Shown: positions 23,249-34,475 of the stretch, piece by piece
Position numbering within the stretch: position 1 is the first letter of the stretch
Layout of the letters: every line of letters begins with the position of its first letter
From: Lumbricus rubellus
Taxonomy: Eukaryota; Annelida; Clitellata; Crassiclitellata; Lumbricidae
NCBI GenBank assembly: GCA_945859605.1
Contig: OX243817.1
Coordinates: 25,193,569-25,257,568, forward strand
Length of the DNA stretch: 64,000 bases
Reading direction: 5' to 3'
Notes under the pieces: generated by a model
What the model was told of the DNA's origin: nothing
The model's input: only the letters and a program-made list of their open reading frames with translations
The model's database searches: none
Made by a program: the position numbers and the translations under genes

Positions 23249-23455
23249 GCGTGGGGCGCGGTGGTGTAGTGGTGGCGTCATTGTTTTGCAGCCGGAAGGT
23301 TCGGGGTTCGAATGCACCTCGCCGCGTAAGGATCCTGCATGGGCAAGTCCTTCACTCACAATTGCTCAGCGCTTCGGCGTGAAACTCCGATGCAGTGTCC
23401 GCTCTGCATTATGGAGCGCCTCTGAGCAGCAAGAGCTTAGGGGGGAGCTATAACA
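23249..23455 (+). mobile_element. tRNA-derived SINE with L2-like tail, copy 1
   Basis: A tRNA-like head carries an A-box-like GGTGTAGTGG (23262) and a B-box-like GGTTCGAATGC (23305). A central 'attgctcagcgcttcggcg' / 'tgaaactcc' domain follows, then the L2-like tail 'ggagcgcctctgagcag'. The same order occurs in reverse at 40257-40458. Pol III promoter boxes plus a LINE-type tail are the hallmark of a SINE mobilised by a partner LINE. Confidence 0.75.
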
Positions 23456-24094
23456 AGTGCACGTATACAAGAATCCATGCATGCTACACTCTCTTTGATT
23501 GAAATATAAAATGCACCAACCAATGGTGTGCAAAATTTATTTATTTCATTTCTCGCATTTGCTAAGCGCCCCTTCACGCTCTTTCACTGCAGATCAATCG
23601 AATCTCGACGTTTCGCATCTTCGCGATTTCTAACAAGTGCATCACGAGACACCTGCAGCAGCAGCAGCAGCAGCAGCTGTTGATAGGCACAAAGAGTTGG
23701 GCATGCGCATGCATGGACTTCCTAAAAGAATAGCTGCATCTGATTCGGAAACTCATCGTGACAATACATTGGTCAAAAGATCATGGCGCTATAGAAAGAA
23801 AACAATGTTTTCGTGCATGCATGTTTGGTATAGCGTAATGCATTGCGGATGCAATGTAATGTCAATACGTGTGACATGTACGTGATACGTGTATTGCAGT
23901 CCTCTTCGACGGGTTTTAGGATCTATAGGCCTATACTGCAGCCTCTCTCAGCAGTTATAGCCTTAGTTGAAAGGGCGCTATATAAATCTACGCAACGAAT
24001 GAATTAATTTAAAATTAGTGGCCTTTGACAATTATACATGTGCGAACACACACGCACACACACACACTTATAATATAGACTAAATTCACCTGCT
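23456..24094. other. Non-coding DNA with CAG repeat and LINE tail
   Basis: (CAG)n at about 23655-23676, an L2-like tail ('gaaagggcgctatataaat') at 23968-23988, and (CA)n at 24046-24068. No gene. Confidence 0.55.
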
Positions 24095-24207
24095 TTTTAT
24101 AAGTCGCTCAAAACCTATTATTTTAGATGTGGCTGCAGGACTGGGAGCGCCTCTGAGTAGGTTTCCTGAAGAAGCGCTATATAAATTCACGAAATGAATG
24201 AACGAAT
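24095..24207 (+). pseudogene. L2/CR1-like LINE 3' end (ORF2 C-terminus and tail)
   Basis: The frame from 24095 encodes FYKSLKTYYFRCGCRTGSAS-E and a stop at 24158, matching the 'SLKTxLF...GSASE' end seen at 56245-56364. The 'cctgaagaagcgctatataa' tail and GAAT units follow. It is a severely 5'-truncated copy. Confidence 0.7.
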
Positions 24208-24845
24208 ATGGCAATAGCTAACATAATGTACTGCGCTGATACATGCAGCGAATTATGAATTGCACAGTTTAGTCGTCCTCGGTTTCCTCAACAAAATAAT
24301 GCTGCTCTCTCGAATGTATAACATTCGCACATGATTGTATTGATGTGTTAATAATCGATGAAATAAGTTGTATGATTATAATATACATAGACGTTCCTTT
24401 GAAGACCGAATGTCGCATGCAGCAGCATGTTCCAATTCCTATAATTGCACGACTCTTCTCAGCATCTTATGATGACCAGCAGCAGCAGCAGCATCAGCAG
24501 CAGCAGCAGCGGCCGTTGCATAAGTTCAGGTACAACACTGCTATGAGCATGCGGCAGGTATGTATATATATATATGCACGATGATTATAATATATATATT
24601 ATATATAGTAGGCGAGGCATATAATAATATATGCGGTGATTGAGACCTCCCTGCTGTGGCCATTGTGTTTCCATGTATACATGTACAGTGTATATATAGG
24701 GGTATTTATTTATTGCACTGTTTTCGTTGTCTTTCGTAATCGCTTTATAAATCCAAGCAAAGACGACAGGAGACCAGTGCCCACCCAACGCGAATCTGCA
24801 TCAGTGACTTATGCATGACACGACTCCAACATTTAACTCGTAGGC

Positions 24846-24888
<43 letters not shown>

Positions 24889-25004
24889 CGATGCGTGTTT
24901 GTTATTGAATGAGCGAGTGCATGGATTAAAATGGATTATGTATACAAACGGATATACACGGATCGGCGGATGACTGTGTTTGAGAGAATGCGTCGAATGA
25001 GCGA
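24208..25004. other. Non-coding DNA with CAG and AT microsatellites
   Basis: (CAG)n with a CAT interruption at 24478-24510 and (AT)n at 24847-24882. No gene. Confidence 0.55.
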
Positions 25005-25830
<826 letters not shown>

Positions 25831-25982
25831 CACAGGCCATTAGAGAACTGACCATTCTCTTGAAGGGTGTATACATGTGCCACGCCACGCCATGCTAACG
25901 GACCATCAAGTCCTTGTCACGCTACGCCAATTTCGATGGCCTTGTCATTTCTGCGGCACCCCTCTCTCTTCCCCTCTTTCCC

Positions 25983-26046
<64 letters not shown>

Positions 26047-26217
26047 GCGTCTGCGTCACTGCCCGCTCTCGACATTTCTAGTCACATGCAGACGTCGCAA
26101 ATTTGTCGTATTTAGCGTCTCGAATGACGCCCGACGCCCGACCGGAAATGGACCGCGAGACTTGGCGACGCCCGGCCGCTTAATATCGTTTTCTAACGAG
26201 ATTCACAGAGCGGGTCT

Positions 26218-26250
<33 letters not shown>

Positions 26251-26644
26251 CATGGACACACTGACCGACCGACCGACGAACAGACCGACCGCCGGACGGA
26301 GCCACGGTGTCGCCAGAAAGTTGATTTCGAGCGACGAACGCACTTGTCGAAGAATATCACGCGCTCACCGATCTAGTTAGACGCCCGATGCAAAACGCAC
26401 CGAGTTAAGTAAGCTTTTCTAGTTCCAAGCAATCGCTTCATTCTTCTTTTCCCTCTGGCTTGGATTAATCCCTCGCTGAGGAGGGGTCAGCCACTCGGAT
26501 TCTTTGTCTTTGAAACAATCGCTTCAATACAGCAACGCCATTGATCTGTACAATTAAGTCCTTCCTTCGATCCATCCATCCGTGCGTTCATTCATTCATT
26601 TGTTCATCCCTTCGTCTTATATATTTGTTCCCGCCCGTGCATGC
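25831..26644. other. CpG-rich unique DNA with (CT)n run
   Basis: (CT)n at 25988-26046. 26047-26400 is unique and CG-dense with a (GAC)n stretch at 26218-26285, a candidate regulatory island. No exon is recognisable. Confidence 0.4.
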
Positions 26645-26870
26645 TCATTCATTCATTCATTCATTCATTCATTCATCCATTCATTCATTCATTCATTCAT
26701 TCATTCATTCATTCATTCGTCCATTTAGTCAGTCAGTCAGTCATTCATTCACTCATTCATTCACTCATCCATTCATTCAATCTCACCTTTTGCATCTCTT
26801 AAATCAAAATTTATTTAGCGCTCCCTCACGGTAACTATTAAGAAGCACTTAGTCTACTATACCAATTTCA
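26645..26870 (-). repeat. L2-like tail followed by (AATG)n
   Basis: On the minus strand the tail 'gggagcgctaaataaattt' (about 26830-26808) leads into the (AATG)n array (26790-26645). This is the same tail-then-microsatellite arrangement as at 56400. Confidence 0.65.
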
Positions 26871-26903
26871 TCCAGAGTTGAAAGATTTCAAATGACCATC
26901 AAA

Positions 26904-27242
26904 CAGGGCCGGATTAAGCAATGTGGGGGCCCTGTTCGGAAAATTTGTGTGGGGCCCTGTTCAGAAATTTTTGCGGAAATTCTTCTTTTTTTTAGTCATC
27001 TGGCCAAATTTTTCTGGAAAATCACACCATTTCATCCGCCAAAAAAGTTGATGACCTTTTTTTTAGTCATCTGGCCAAATTTTTCGGGAAAATCATACCA
27101 TTTCTTCCGCCAATATTTTCGGGAAAATAGTCGTTTGGTCGAAATTTTCCCCTAAAATTTTTTCCACACATTTGTGGGGGCCCCCTTAAGTGTGGGGCCC
27201 CTGTTCGGCCGAACATGTTGAACATGCCTAAATCCGGCCCTG
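26904..27242. mobile_element. hAT-type MITE
   Basis: The ends are inverted, CAGGGCCGGATTAAG and (minus strand) CAGGGCCGGATTTAG. They are flanked by CCATCAAA and CCAACAAA, an 8 bp duplication with one mismatch. The interior has repeated 'ggggccctgttcg' near both ends and an internal duplicated 'tagtcatctggccaaattt' segment. No transposase. Confidence 0.85.
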
Positions 27243-28027
27243 CCAACAAACGCATCATCCGAAAGCCAACAAATCGTTTACCATGAATAATGCATTGGTG
27301 CGAAGTTCCCATACTTCCTCCGTCCATCATCCTGAGTACTCGAACAACAGCTCACCATATACCTTCGTAGCTACAAGCAATCATTCCTTGAATATACTTC
27401 TTTCACCACTTTTTCAGCTCTCAAACTAAGCCCGAACGTTGAAGCTTACTCCTCCACGTGCGATATATTCCGATTGTTCGAAACCACTTCTGGCTTCGCT
27501 GGTAACAATTGCGGGCTAGAAATTGCGACGTAATGCCACCCCCTCCTCAATAGACTGCCACCCGTCCCTTCCTGTCACCTCATTCTCTTCCGTCACCTTG
27601 TCACCCTTCATCTCCCACCCATTCCCTGGAAATTGTAAATTTGTTTAGGCCTCCTCAATATATCCAACGGAAACGAATCTCAAGCAAGCGCGGATCGCAT
27701 ATAACGCGCCGCATTGTTGAGCGACGACATTGGCAATTCAGACCACCCGCTCTGCCAACCTCACCCCATACTCCCCCACTGCTGTGCCACCCTCACCCAC
27801 ACTCCCCCACCGCTCTGCCACCCTTACCCACACTCCCCCACCGCTGTCTTCCAGTCGCACCACGTGAATGCGATTCTCGCTATAGTTGTGGTAAGTCGCG
27901 TGTTCGTTCTTCAGCGCAAGACGATGGAGAAAATCCGGTTTGAATAAAGCAACTTATTTATCCAATGCATGGTGCACACGGAGAAGGCGTTTACCATTTG
28001 CGTAATCAACGATCAGTGGAAGAAGGC
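27243..28027. other. Non-coding DNA with a 31 bp minisatellite
   Basis: Three units of 31-32 bp (GCTCTGCCACCCTCACCCAC type) lie at 27749-27842. The rest is unique with no recognised exon. Confidence 0.55.
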
Positions 28028-28145
28028 CACACACACACACAAACACACACACACACACACGCACACACACACACACACAGCTGACGCAATCTGACTTAAA
28101 TCTACTTTATATACCTAAACGCCTAAAACAGAACCAGTATGCAGT

Positions 28146-28179
<34 letters not shown>

Positions 28180-28540
28180 TTCTGTTTGTTTGTATTTCTG
28201 TTTGTTTGTCTCTCTGTTTGTTTGTCTGTCTGTTTTTTGTTTGTCTGTCTGTATGTTTGTCTTTCTGTTTTTCTGTTTGTCTGTCTGTCTGTCTGTTTGC
28301 ATGGCTTTCTGTCGGTCAGGCTTTCTGTTGTCTGCCTGTCTGTCTCTATCTATCTGTCTGTGTGTCTGGCTTTCTGTCTGTCTGTTTTGTTTGTCTGTTT
28401 GTCTGTCTATCTGTCTGTCTGCAGGTCTGTCTGCCCATCTGATTCTGTTATGGCTTTTGTTTGTTTGGTTATCTGTCTGTCTGTCTGTCTGTCTGACCTT
28501 CTGTCTGTCTGTCTGTCTGTCTGGCTGACTGGCTGGCTTG
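28028..28540. repeat. (CA)n and (CTGT/GTTT)n microsatellites
   Basis: (CA)n at 28028-28080, and (CTGT)n with TTTG variants at 28143-28530. The 231-codon cysteine/valine/leucine-rich frame is its translation. Confidence 0.95.
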
Positions 28541-29240
28541 CTGTATATGTCTGCCCATATAGTCTATGCCTGTCTGTCTTCAACTGCATGTGTGACGCTC
28601 AGTCTGTCTGTTTGCCGTCTGCATCAGTCTGTGTCCGTGTGGTTGTCTGTCGGTGTACATATATCTGCCTTTCCATGCATGTATACCTTGATATCACTTG
28701 CAACTGTAAATTAGACTGCGTGGGCGTGCGTGCGGCACAGAACATCTCCGCTCTCCAGCATGCAAGCGACATCCCCCATAAATCTTCCAGCCCCCGTTTC
28801 GTCCATCCACCCACCCACCCATCCATCCACCGGTCCGTCCCTCCTTCAGGGACCGACCCAGTGGCATAAGACGGACTCCTCGGCGGCGGCGTCCGATGGA
28901 GGCCAGGCCTCGACGGCCGCCGCTGTCCGTCGCCCTCTCAGCGTCGTGCTGCGACCGCAGGTTTAACGCGACACGTCGCCCCATCGCAGTCGGCCAAATT
29001 GGACGGCTTTCCTACGAATAATGACACTTTACTTACTGGCCGGGTCCACTGGGACGCCTGGCTCGATGTCCGACGACGGGCAGGTCACGTGCCGTTGGGG
29101 TCCCGAGTGGACGGTTTTCATTGTGTTTAAGCGGCGAACGGAAGTGGATATAATAGAATCAGGGACAGGGTGATTTACGGACTCGCGGTCGCCCGGCGTG
29201 ACATATGTAACTATTAGTGGAAGCAGCGAAGACGAAGGTG
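28541..29240. promoter_or_regulatory. CpG-rich unique island (candidate regulatory DNA)
   Basis: 28860-29150 is CG-dense and unique (GGCGGCGGCG, TCGACGGCCG words). (CCAC/CATC)n lies at 28800-28830. No exon is supported. Confidence 0.3.
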
Positions 29241-29792
29241 GAGGAGGAGGGAGGTTTGGAAGATGGAGAGGGAGGAGGAGGACGTAGGAGGAAAAGGAGG
29301 AGGACGAGGAGGAGAAGGAGGAAGAGAAGGAGCAGGAGGAGGGGAGGTGGGAGAAGGAGAAAGAGGAGGAGGACGTAGGAGGAAAAGGAGGAGGACGAGG
29401 AGGAGAAGGAGGAAGAGAAGGAGCAGGAGGAGGGGAGGTGGGAGAAGGAGAAAGAGGAGGAGGACGTAGGAGGAAAAGGAGGAGGACGAAGAGGAGAAGG
29501 AGGACGGAGAGGGAGGAGACCGGAGGAATGCGAGAAGGAGAAGATTGTGGCGGAGGAAGTTGAAGGATTGCATGAGAAGGATGGAAATGTAGAGGAAAGG
29601 AAGAAAGGATGAAGAGGAGGAGAAGAAATGGGAGAAGACGGGGAATTGAGAAGTGAGTAATGGATGGAGGAAGAAAAGAATTTAAAAGAAGAAGAAGAAG
29701 AAGAACAAGAAGAAGAAGAACAAGAACAAGAAGAAGAAGAAGAAGAAGAACAAGAACAAGAACAGGAACAAGAACAAGAACAAGAAGAACAT
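29241..29792. repeat. Purine tract with 91 bp minisatellite, then (GAA)n
   Basis: GACGTAGGAGGAAAAGGAGG starts at 29281 and recurs at 29372 and 29463 (period 91). A GAA/GAACAA array at 29680-29792 is the target into which the LTR retrotransposon inserted; it continues at 34994. Confidence 0.9.
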
Positions 29793-30310
29793 TGTAAGCG
29801 TATTTTATGTAGGCCTAGTACAGCGGCCGGTCGGTCGCGTGTACGCCAGCGACGAAACGGGCCAAAGTGCACACACTGCACAGGTGTGTTTAGGGCGCGA
29901 GTTTTCAGACGACTGTCTGGCCGAGTGTCTGAACCACTGTCTGGAAGACGGCGGATAGAGAGAAGGGATGAGCGTCTGAGGAATGAGTCACGAGTTAGGC
30001 TGTGATAACTGTAGTAGTTGCTGTTTAGTTGTAGTAGAGAAGAGTGGTTGTTGCTATGATAATGCAAGGATAGACATTATCGTGTTGTTTGCTGCTGTTA
30101 CGTTTTATGTTGAAGTTGATGATAATATACTTTGGAAAACCTATCATCGTTGTCGTTGAAGTAGAATAAGGAATTACTGTAGAACTTTACCTAGACAGTA
30201 GATTCGAATCAGTTAAATCAGTAGGGGTAAGTTTAGGCCACTGAGGAAATATAGAAGCTACCGAAGAGACTGGTGAGGTCAACGCTCGGATATAGAAGGA
30301 GTGGGTGACA
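29793..30310 (+). repeat. 5' LTR
   Basis: 518 bp, starts TGTAAGCGTATTTTATGTAG and ends GGAGTGGGTGACA. By eye it is identical to 34476-34993. Minus-strand frames here recur in the 3' LTR and are not genes. Confidence 0.95.
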
Positions 30311-30312
30311 TT

Positions 30313-30330
30313 TGGTGGCAGCGGTGGGAT
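30313..30330 (+). other. Primer-binding site, tRNA-Leu type
   Basis: TGGTGGCAGCGGTGGGAT begins 2 bp after the LTR. It is complementary to CCA plus the 3' end (ATCCCACCGCTGCCA) of animal tRNA-Leu(AAG), as I recall that sequence. The match covers 18 nt. Confidence 0.8.
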
Positions 30331-30756
30331 ACGAATTTGCGAAAGTTTGGACACGAATTTACGTTGTTTGTCGATCTACATTTACACGTGGATTCGGAAT
30401 ATTGATTTTCTGATCTTCTGACGCTGTGTTTTGCTTATCTTCACACGCTGGTATTCTCACCTGAGAATACGGAAGGAACGATATCTGGGTTTTTTTTATC
30501 GATGCTACGGATACTGATCCATACTGAATGATACTTATCTGCGGATGTTTGATATTTCACGGAAACTACGGATGTTGATTTTAATTTTCATGGAACGGAA
30601 ATATCTTATCCCAGCTGTGAAATTATTCGACGTCGATTCAACGAGTCATCGATTATCTATACGACGGTGAGAAACGACAACTCAACGGACGGAAAGGTAG
30701 GAAAAACTTGCTTGTCTATAAAAGAAGCAATAGCAACAGTGAAGTAAAGAAGTAAG

Positions 30757-33700
30757 ATGGAGAAACTTACAGAGCAAAAGCAAGCGGCTATTAAGAAGAT
30801 GGCTTCCGAAAGAATAATAAAATTATTAATCGAAGCAGGTTTAGATGCAGAAGAAGTCGGACAGATGTCGAGGGAACATTTGATGAGATCTTTGGCGGAG
30901 GTTTGGGCGAAAGACGCGGAAGAAGAAGGTGCGGTTGGTGGAGCTGAAGGGAAGCCAATTGAGAAGCCACAGGCACCGATGTCTATGGAGGCGTTGCTGC
31001 AATTCATGATGATGAGTAGACAGGAAGAGAAGGAGAAAGAAGAGCGACGGCGCCAAGAAAAGAAAGAGCGTAAACAAGAAGAAAAAGCTAAGGAAGAGCA
31101 GCGCAGACAGGAAGAAAAAGAACGTAAACAGGAGGAGAAAGAAAGAGCAGAAAAAGCAGATAAGCTGAGGCAGCAAGAGATAGACATGCAGAAGCAGCAG
31201 TTCCAGATACAACTAGAACAAATGAGACTCGATCGTGATGAATCAGAACGGAGACGGACGGAGTTAATGATAGAGTACGAAAAAGCAAGAAAAAGCGATG
31301 AAGAAATACGAAAACAGCAGATTGAGGACAAAAAGGCTCGCGAGGAAGAAAAAGAAAAGATGCGTTTACAGGAACTGGAGAGAGCAGAAGAAATTCGTCA
31401 GGAAGAATTTCAAGCCGGAAAAGACAGTTTGGAAAAAGCAGAAAGAGAAAGAGAAGAGCAGATGCAGTTAGAACAAAAGAAACTTGCTATCAAGGAGGCT
31501 CAACTTAAAGAAATGGCTATTGAAAAGGAAGAACGCAGAAAGCAGTTAGAACTATTACAACAGAAGATAGAACAGGAAGAACTGCGGAGAATCGAAGATC
31601 AAGATCGACTGAAGAAGAAAGACGAAGAGGATCGTAAGAGCCGGGAAGTATCAGAACAGATTAGGCTCAAAGAAAGTGAGACAATGGTGTCCAAGATTAA
31701 GAAGATAGGTGACGCAATGAAGCACGTGTTACCGAAGATGCCGTATGATATGATGGAAGTGCCCTTATATTTTGAGACAGTGGAAAATGCATTCAATAGT
31801 TTCGCTGTGGAAAAACAATACTGGGTGAAATTGTTATTACCACTGATGACTTCGAGAGCGCGAACTGTATTGAACCGCGTATCTTTTGATGATCTAGACA
31901 AGTATGATGTCGTGAAAGAGCATTTATTGAAAGAATTCAAGCTAACTGCTCGAGAGTACAGATCCAGATTTGCAGAGGCCAAAAAGACAGTCGAAGAAAC
32001 GTATACGATGTTTACGGCAAGATTGAAGAATCTGTTGAATTATTATGTCAGAAGTAGACGAGTGGGCAAAGACTACGAGAAGCTGTTCGATTTGTTAGTG
32101 GCGGATAAGCTGAAAGAATGTTTACCACCAGGTCCACTACAGTTTGTCTTATCGAAAGAGGGTACAGACTGTTTAGAAGCTAGTAATGTTGCAGACCTCG
32201 CAGACATACATGTAAACAATCGAATTGGTGTAATATTTCAAGAAAAACCGAAATATGACGCATGGGGCAATGGTCCAAAGCAAACCAAGTGGAACAGCAA
32301 TGACAAAGAAACTGGAAGCCAAGCCAAAGGTAGTGATGGCAAGAAAGATAATTTCTCTGGAAAGCCGTGGTGGCAAGATAAAAAACAGTCAACGTGGGAC
32401 AGACAAGCCTACAATCGAACTCCACCGATGGGACGCCCAACGGAAGGCAATACAGCATACAATCCGTACAACAAGTGGGAGAACCAGGAGCAAAGAGGTT
32501 TTGTAAAGAAACGTTGCCACAACTGTCAGTCAGATCGGCATTTGATAAAACATTGCCAAGCACCAGGAGCGACAAATCTGAGAAACAACTTTAGTAGGAG
32601 TGCAGAGAATTTGAGAGTAAACCAGATCCAAGTTATAAATGCACCTCCTGGTTGGGAAGAACAAGACAACCGAGAAACAGAAGTGAAGTCGGTGATGAAA
32701 TGTACACCACGGTTTATAATACAAAGTCAAGGTGATTTGTCACTTATAAAGAAGATTGCATTGCAGCATGTGACGGTAGAAATACGTGGAAACAATAACA
32801 GTGGACATCCTGTGCAAGTCAAAGCATTGGTTGATTCTGGGACAGAGATACCCGTGATCAATGAAGAACTACTGAAAGGAGCGATAGTAGAAGAGATTGG
32901 CAGAGTACATTTGCAATGTATGGTTGGAGAGCCTATTCCAGCTAAGTTAGTGAAGATTGATGTGAGAATGAGTGGTCAGACAGTAGGAGAAGATGTGAAG
33001 GACAGGAAAATAAATATTGCGCCATATTCAACGTTGGTGTGTGCCAGCATTCCAGCAGAATTGTGTAAAGAAAACAAAGAAAGGTTTCTGCTACATCCGG
33101 AGATAATTGCAGAACTGAAAGAGAGTCCACCAGTCAGTGCATTGCAAGGAGAACTACAAGCGAATGTGACTACAAGAGCAAGGAGTCGGAGAGCAGAAGT
33201 CGAAGACGAAGAAGAGGAACAGCTAAATGAAAGTCTGCTAGACGATGACACTGAAAGCGAAGATGAACACAGTATTCAAGAAAAAGAAGGAACAACATCC
33301 GAGAACAATGAAAACGAAGAAGAGATGGCTGCATGTGAACGAAATGATAGTGAAGATTCGGAGAGCGATATGGAAATTGGCGAGAGTATGCGAGAATTGT
33401 TTATGGAGGATACGAATGATGAAAGACAGTTGGAGGATGCAAAGAAATTGGAGAAACAAGAACAATGTGCCAGCCAATACAATAAGAAAGCAAAATATAA
33501 AGAATTCGAACATGGAGAAAGCGTCGACGTACTACATCCAACGTCAACCAACAGATTGATCTCACGATGGCATGGTCCATATACTGTTCTACAAAGAAGA
33601 TCCAAATATTCCTATCTCGTGGACATGGAGGAACATGGTCGACGAATCGTTCATGCCAACCGAATGAGAAAGTTCATCACAAAAACATTATCGTGTGGTC

Positions 33701-33864
33701 TTATCGCGGAAGAGGACGACGAATCCGGACCAGTGATAGAAATATCGCTGAAAGACGATTGTTCAGAGACGAAACAGAAATCACTTCAAGTGGATGATAA
33801 ACCAATGAGCGCTTCATCGATCGTAGTATCTAAACAAGTGCTGTATGCAATGGGCCTTATGTAG
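30757..33864 (+). CDS. Gag-protease-integrase(C-terminal) polyprotein of Gmr1-like element
   Basis: The 1035-codon ORF begins at ATG 30757, about 430 bp after the primer site. Residues 1-60 form a helical start; about 84-310 are very rich in E/K/R/Q, a long predicted coiled coil. About 321-490 look like capsid, with a SCAN-like part from residue 395 (EYRSRF, then NLLNYY, DLLVADKLKECLP). A CCHC knuckle (CX2CX4HX4C) spans 587-600. The retropepsin motif DSGT is at 693-696. An acidic linker (about 795-877) joins directly to an integrase C-terminal segment (878-975) with GPY at 940-942. The integrase HHCC finger and DDE core that should lie between are missing, yet the frame stays open, so the deletion is in frame. 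The stop at 33862 overlaps the RT YVDD codons in another frame. Gag should package RNA; protease may be active; integrase cannot be. Confidence 0.88.
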   Translation: MEKLTEQKQAAIKKMASERIIKLLIEAGLDAEEVGQMSREHLMRSLAEVWAKDAEEEGAVGGAEGKPIEKPQAPMSMEALLQFMMMSRQEEKEKEERRRQEKKERKQEEKAKEEQRRQEEKERKQEEKERAEKADKLRQQEIDMQKQQFQIQLEQMRLDRDESERRRTELMIEYEKARKSDEEIRKQQIEDKKAREEEKEKMRLQELERAEEIRQEEFQAGKDSLEKAEREREEQMQLEQKKLAIKEAQLKEMAIEKEERRKQLELLQQKIEQEELRRIEDQDRLKKKDEEDRKSREVSEQIRLKESETMVSKIKKIGDAMKHVLPKMPYDMMEVPLYFETVENAFNSFAVEKQYWVKLLLPLMTSRARTVLNRVSFDDLDKYDVVKEHLLKEFKLTAREYRSRFAEAKKTVEETYTMFTARLKNLLNYYVRSRRVGKDYEKLFDLLVADKLKECLPPGPLQFVLSKEGTDCLEASNVADLADIHVNNRIGVIFQEKPKYDAWGNGPKQTKWNSNDKETGSQAKGSDGKKDNFSGKPWWQDKKQSTWDRQAYNRTPPMGRPTEGNTAYNPYNKWENQEQRGFVKKRCHNCQSDRHLIKHCQAPGATNLRNNFSRSAENLRVNQIQVINAPPGWEEQDNRETEVKSVMKCTPRFIIQSQGDLSLIKKIALQHVTVEIRGNNNSGHPVQVKALVDSGTEIPVINEELLKGAIVEEIGRVHLQCMVGEPIPAKLVKIDVRMSGQTVGEDVKDRKINIAPYSTLVCASIPAELCKENKERFLLHPEIIAELKESPPVSALQGELQANVTTRARSRRAEVEDEEEEQLNESLLDDDTESEDEHSIQEKEGTTSENNENEEEMAACERNDSEDSESDMEIGESMRELFMEDTNDERQLEDAKKLEKQEQCASQYNKKAKYKEFEHGESVDVLHPTSTNRLISRWHGPYTVLQRRSKYSYLVDMEEHGRRIVHANRMRKFITKTLSCGLIAEEDDESGPVIEISLKDDCSETKQKSLQVDDKPMSASSIVVSKQVLYAMGLM

Positions 33865-34362
33865 ATGATATTGAAGTACATTTTGATAATTGTCCTAATC
33901 ATTTGAATGGACATTCTTTTAAGACATTTAGAATTGTTTCTGAAACAGATCTGATTGCATAATGTGATTTTATATATGTTTGAGGTTGGTAAACCATTTG
34001 ATTTATATTGTGATAGCAGCGATTTTGCTGTAGGAGCTGTGCTGTCACAAGTGGACAACGAAGGGATAGAACGTCCCGTTTCATTTATCAGTCAGAAACT
34101 GACAGATACCCAGAGGAGATGGGCGACGATTGAGAAGGAAGCCTATGCAATCATATGGGCTTTAAACAAATTGAAAGATCCAATAATAATATCTAAGATT
34201 AATGTGTTTACAGATCACAATCCTTTAGTTTATTTGACTGAATCAATGTCGAAATCTGCTAAGTTAGTCAGGTGGTCATTATCATTACAAAATTTTGACA
34301 TTCTGTTGAACTATAAGAAAGGAAAATTGAATGTAGTAGCTGACTGTTTATCTAGATTGTAG
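33858..34362 (+). pseudogene. Reverse transcriptase remnant and RNase H of the same element
   Basis: A frame offset from the gag ORF encodes YVDDIEVH from 33858, the RT catalytic box, and runs to a stop near 33946. Fingers, palm and most of the thumb are absent. RNase H follows in the gag frame (33994-34362): KPFDLYCDSSDFAVGAVLSQ, then EKEAY, FTDHNPL, and the end VADCLSRL. The core acidic residues (D in YCD, E in EKE, D in FTD) are kept. There is no ATG-started continuous frame joining these pieces, so I call it a broken pol remnant. Confidence 0.8.
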
Positions 34363-34455
34363 TGTAAGATATTTTATGATGCATTAGTGTAAGAATTGTT
34401 GGTATTGTATAATTAATGGACGTTCGCTAATTTTTAAAGATAATTAGCTCTCTTT

Positions 34456-34472
34456 AAAAGAAAGGAAAGAGG
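34456..34472 (+). other. Polypurine tract
   Basis: AAAAGAAAGGAAAGAGG ends 3 bp before the 3' LTR, the expected site for plus-strand priming. Confidence 0.85.
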
Positions 34473-34475
34473 TAA

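Noticed and set aside
28174..28869. 231-codon plus-strand frame rich in C, V, L and S
   Set aside because: Translation of a (CTGT)n array with a unique 3' extension; no domain.
29159..30067. 302-codon minus-strand frame
   Set aside because: Purine-tract translation joined to antisense LTR sequence; the LTR part recurs at 34454-34750.
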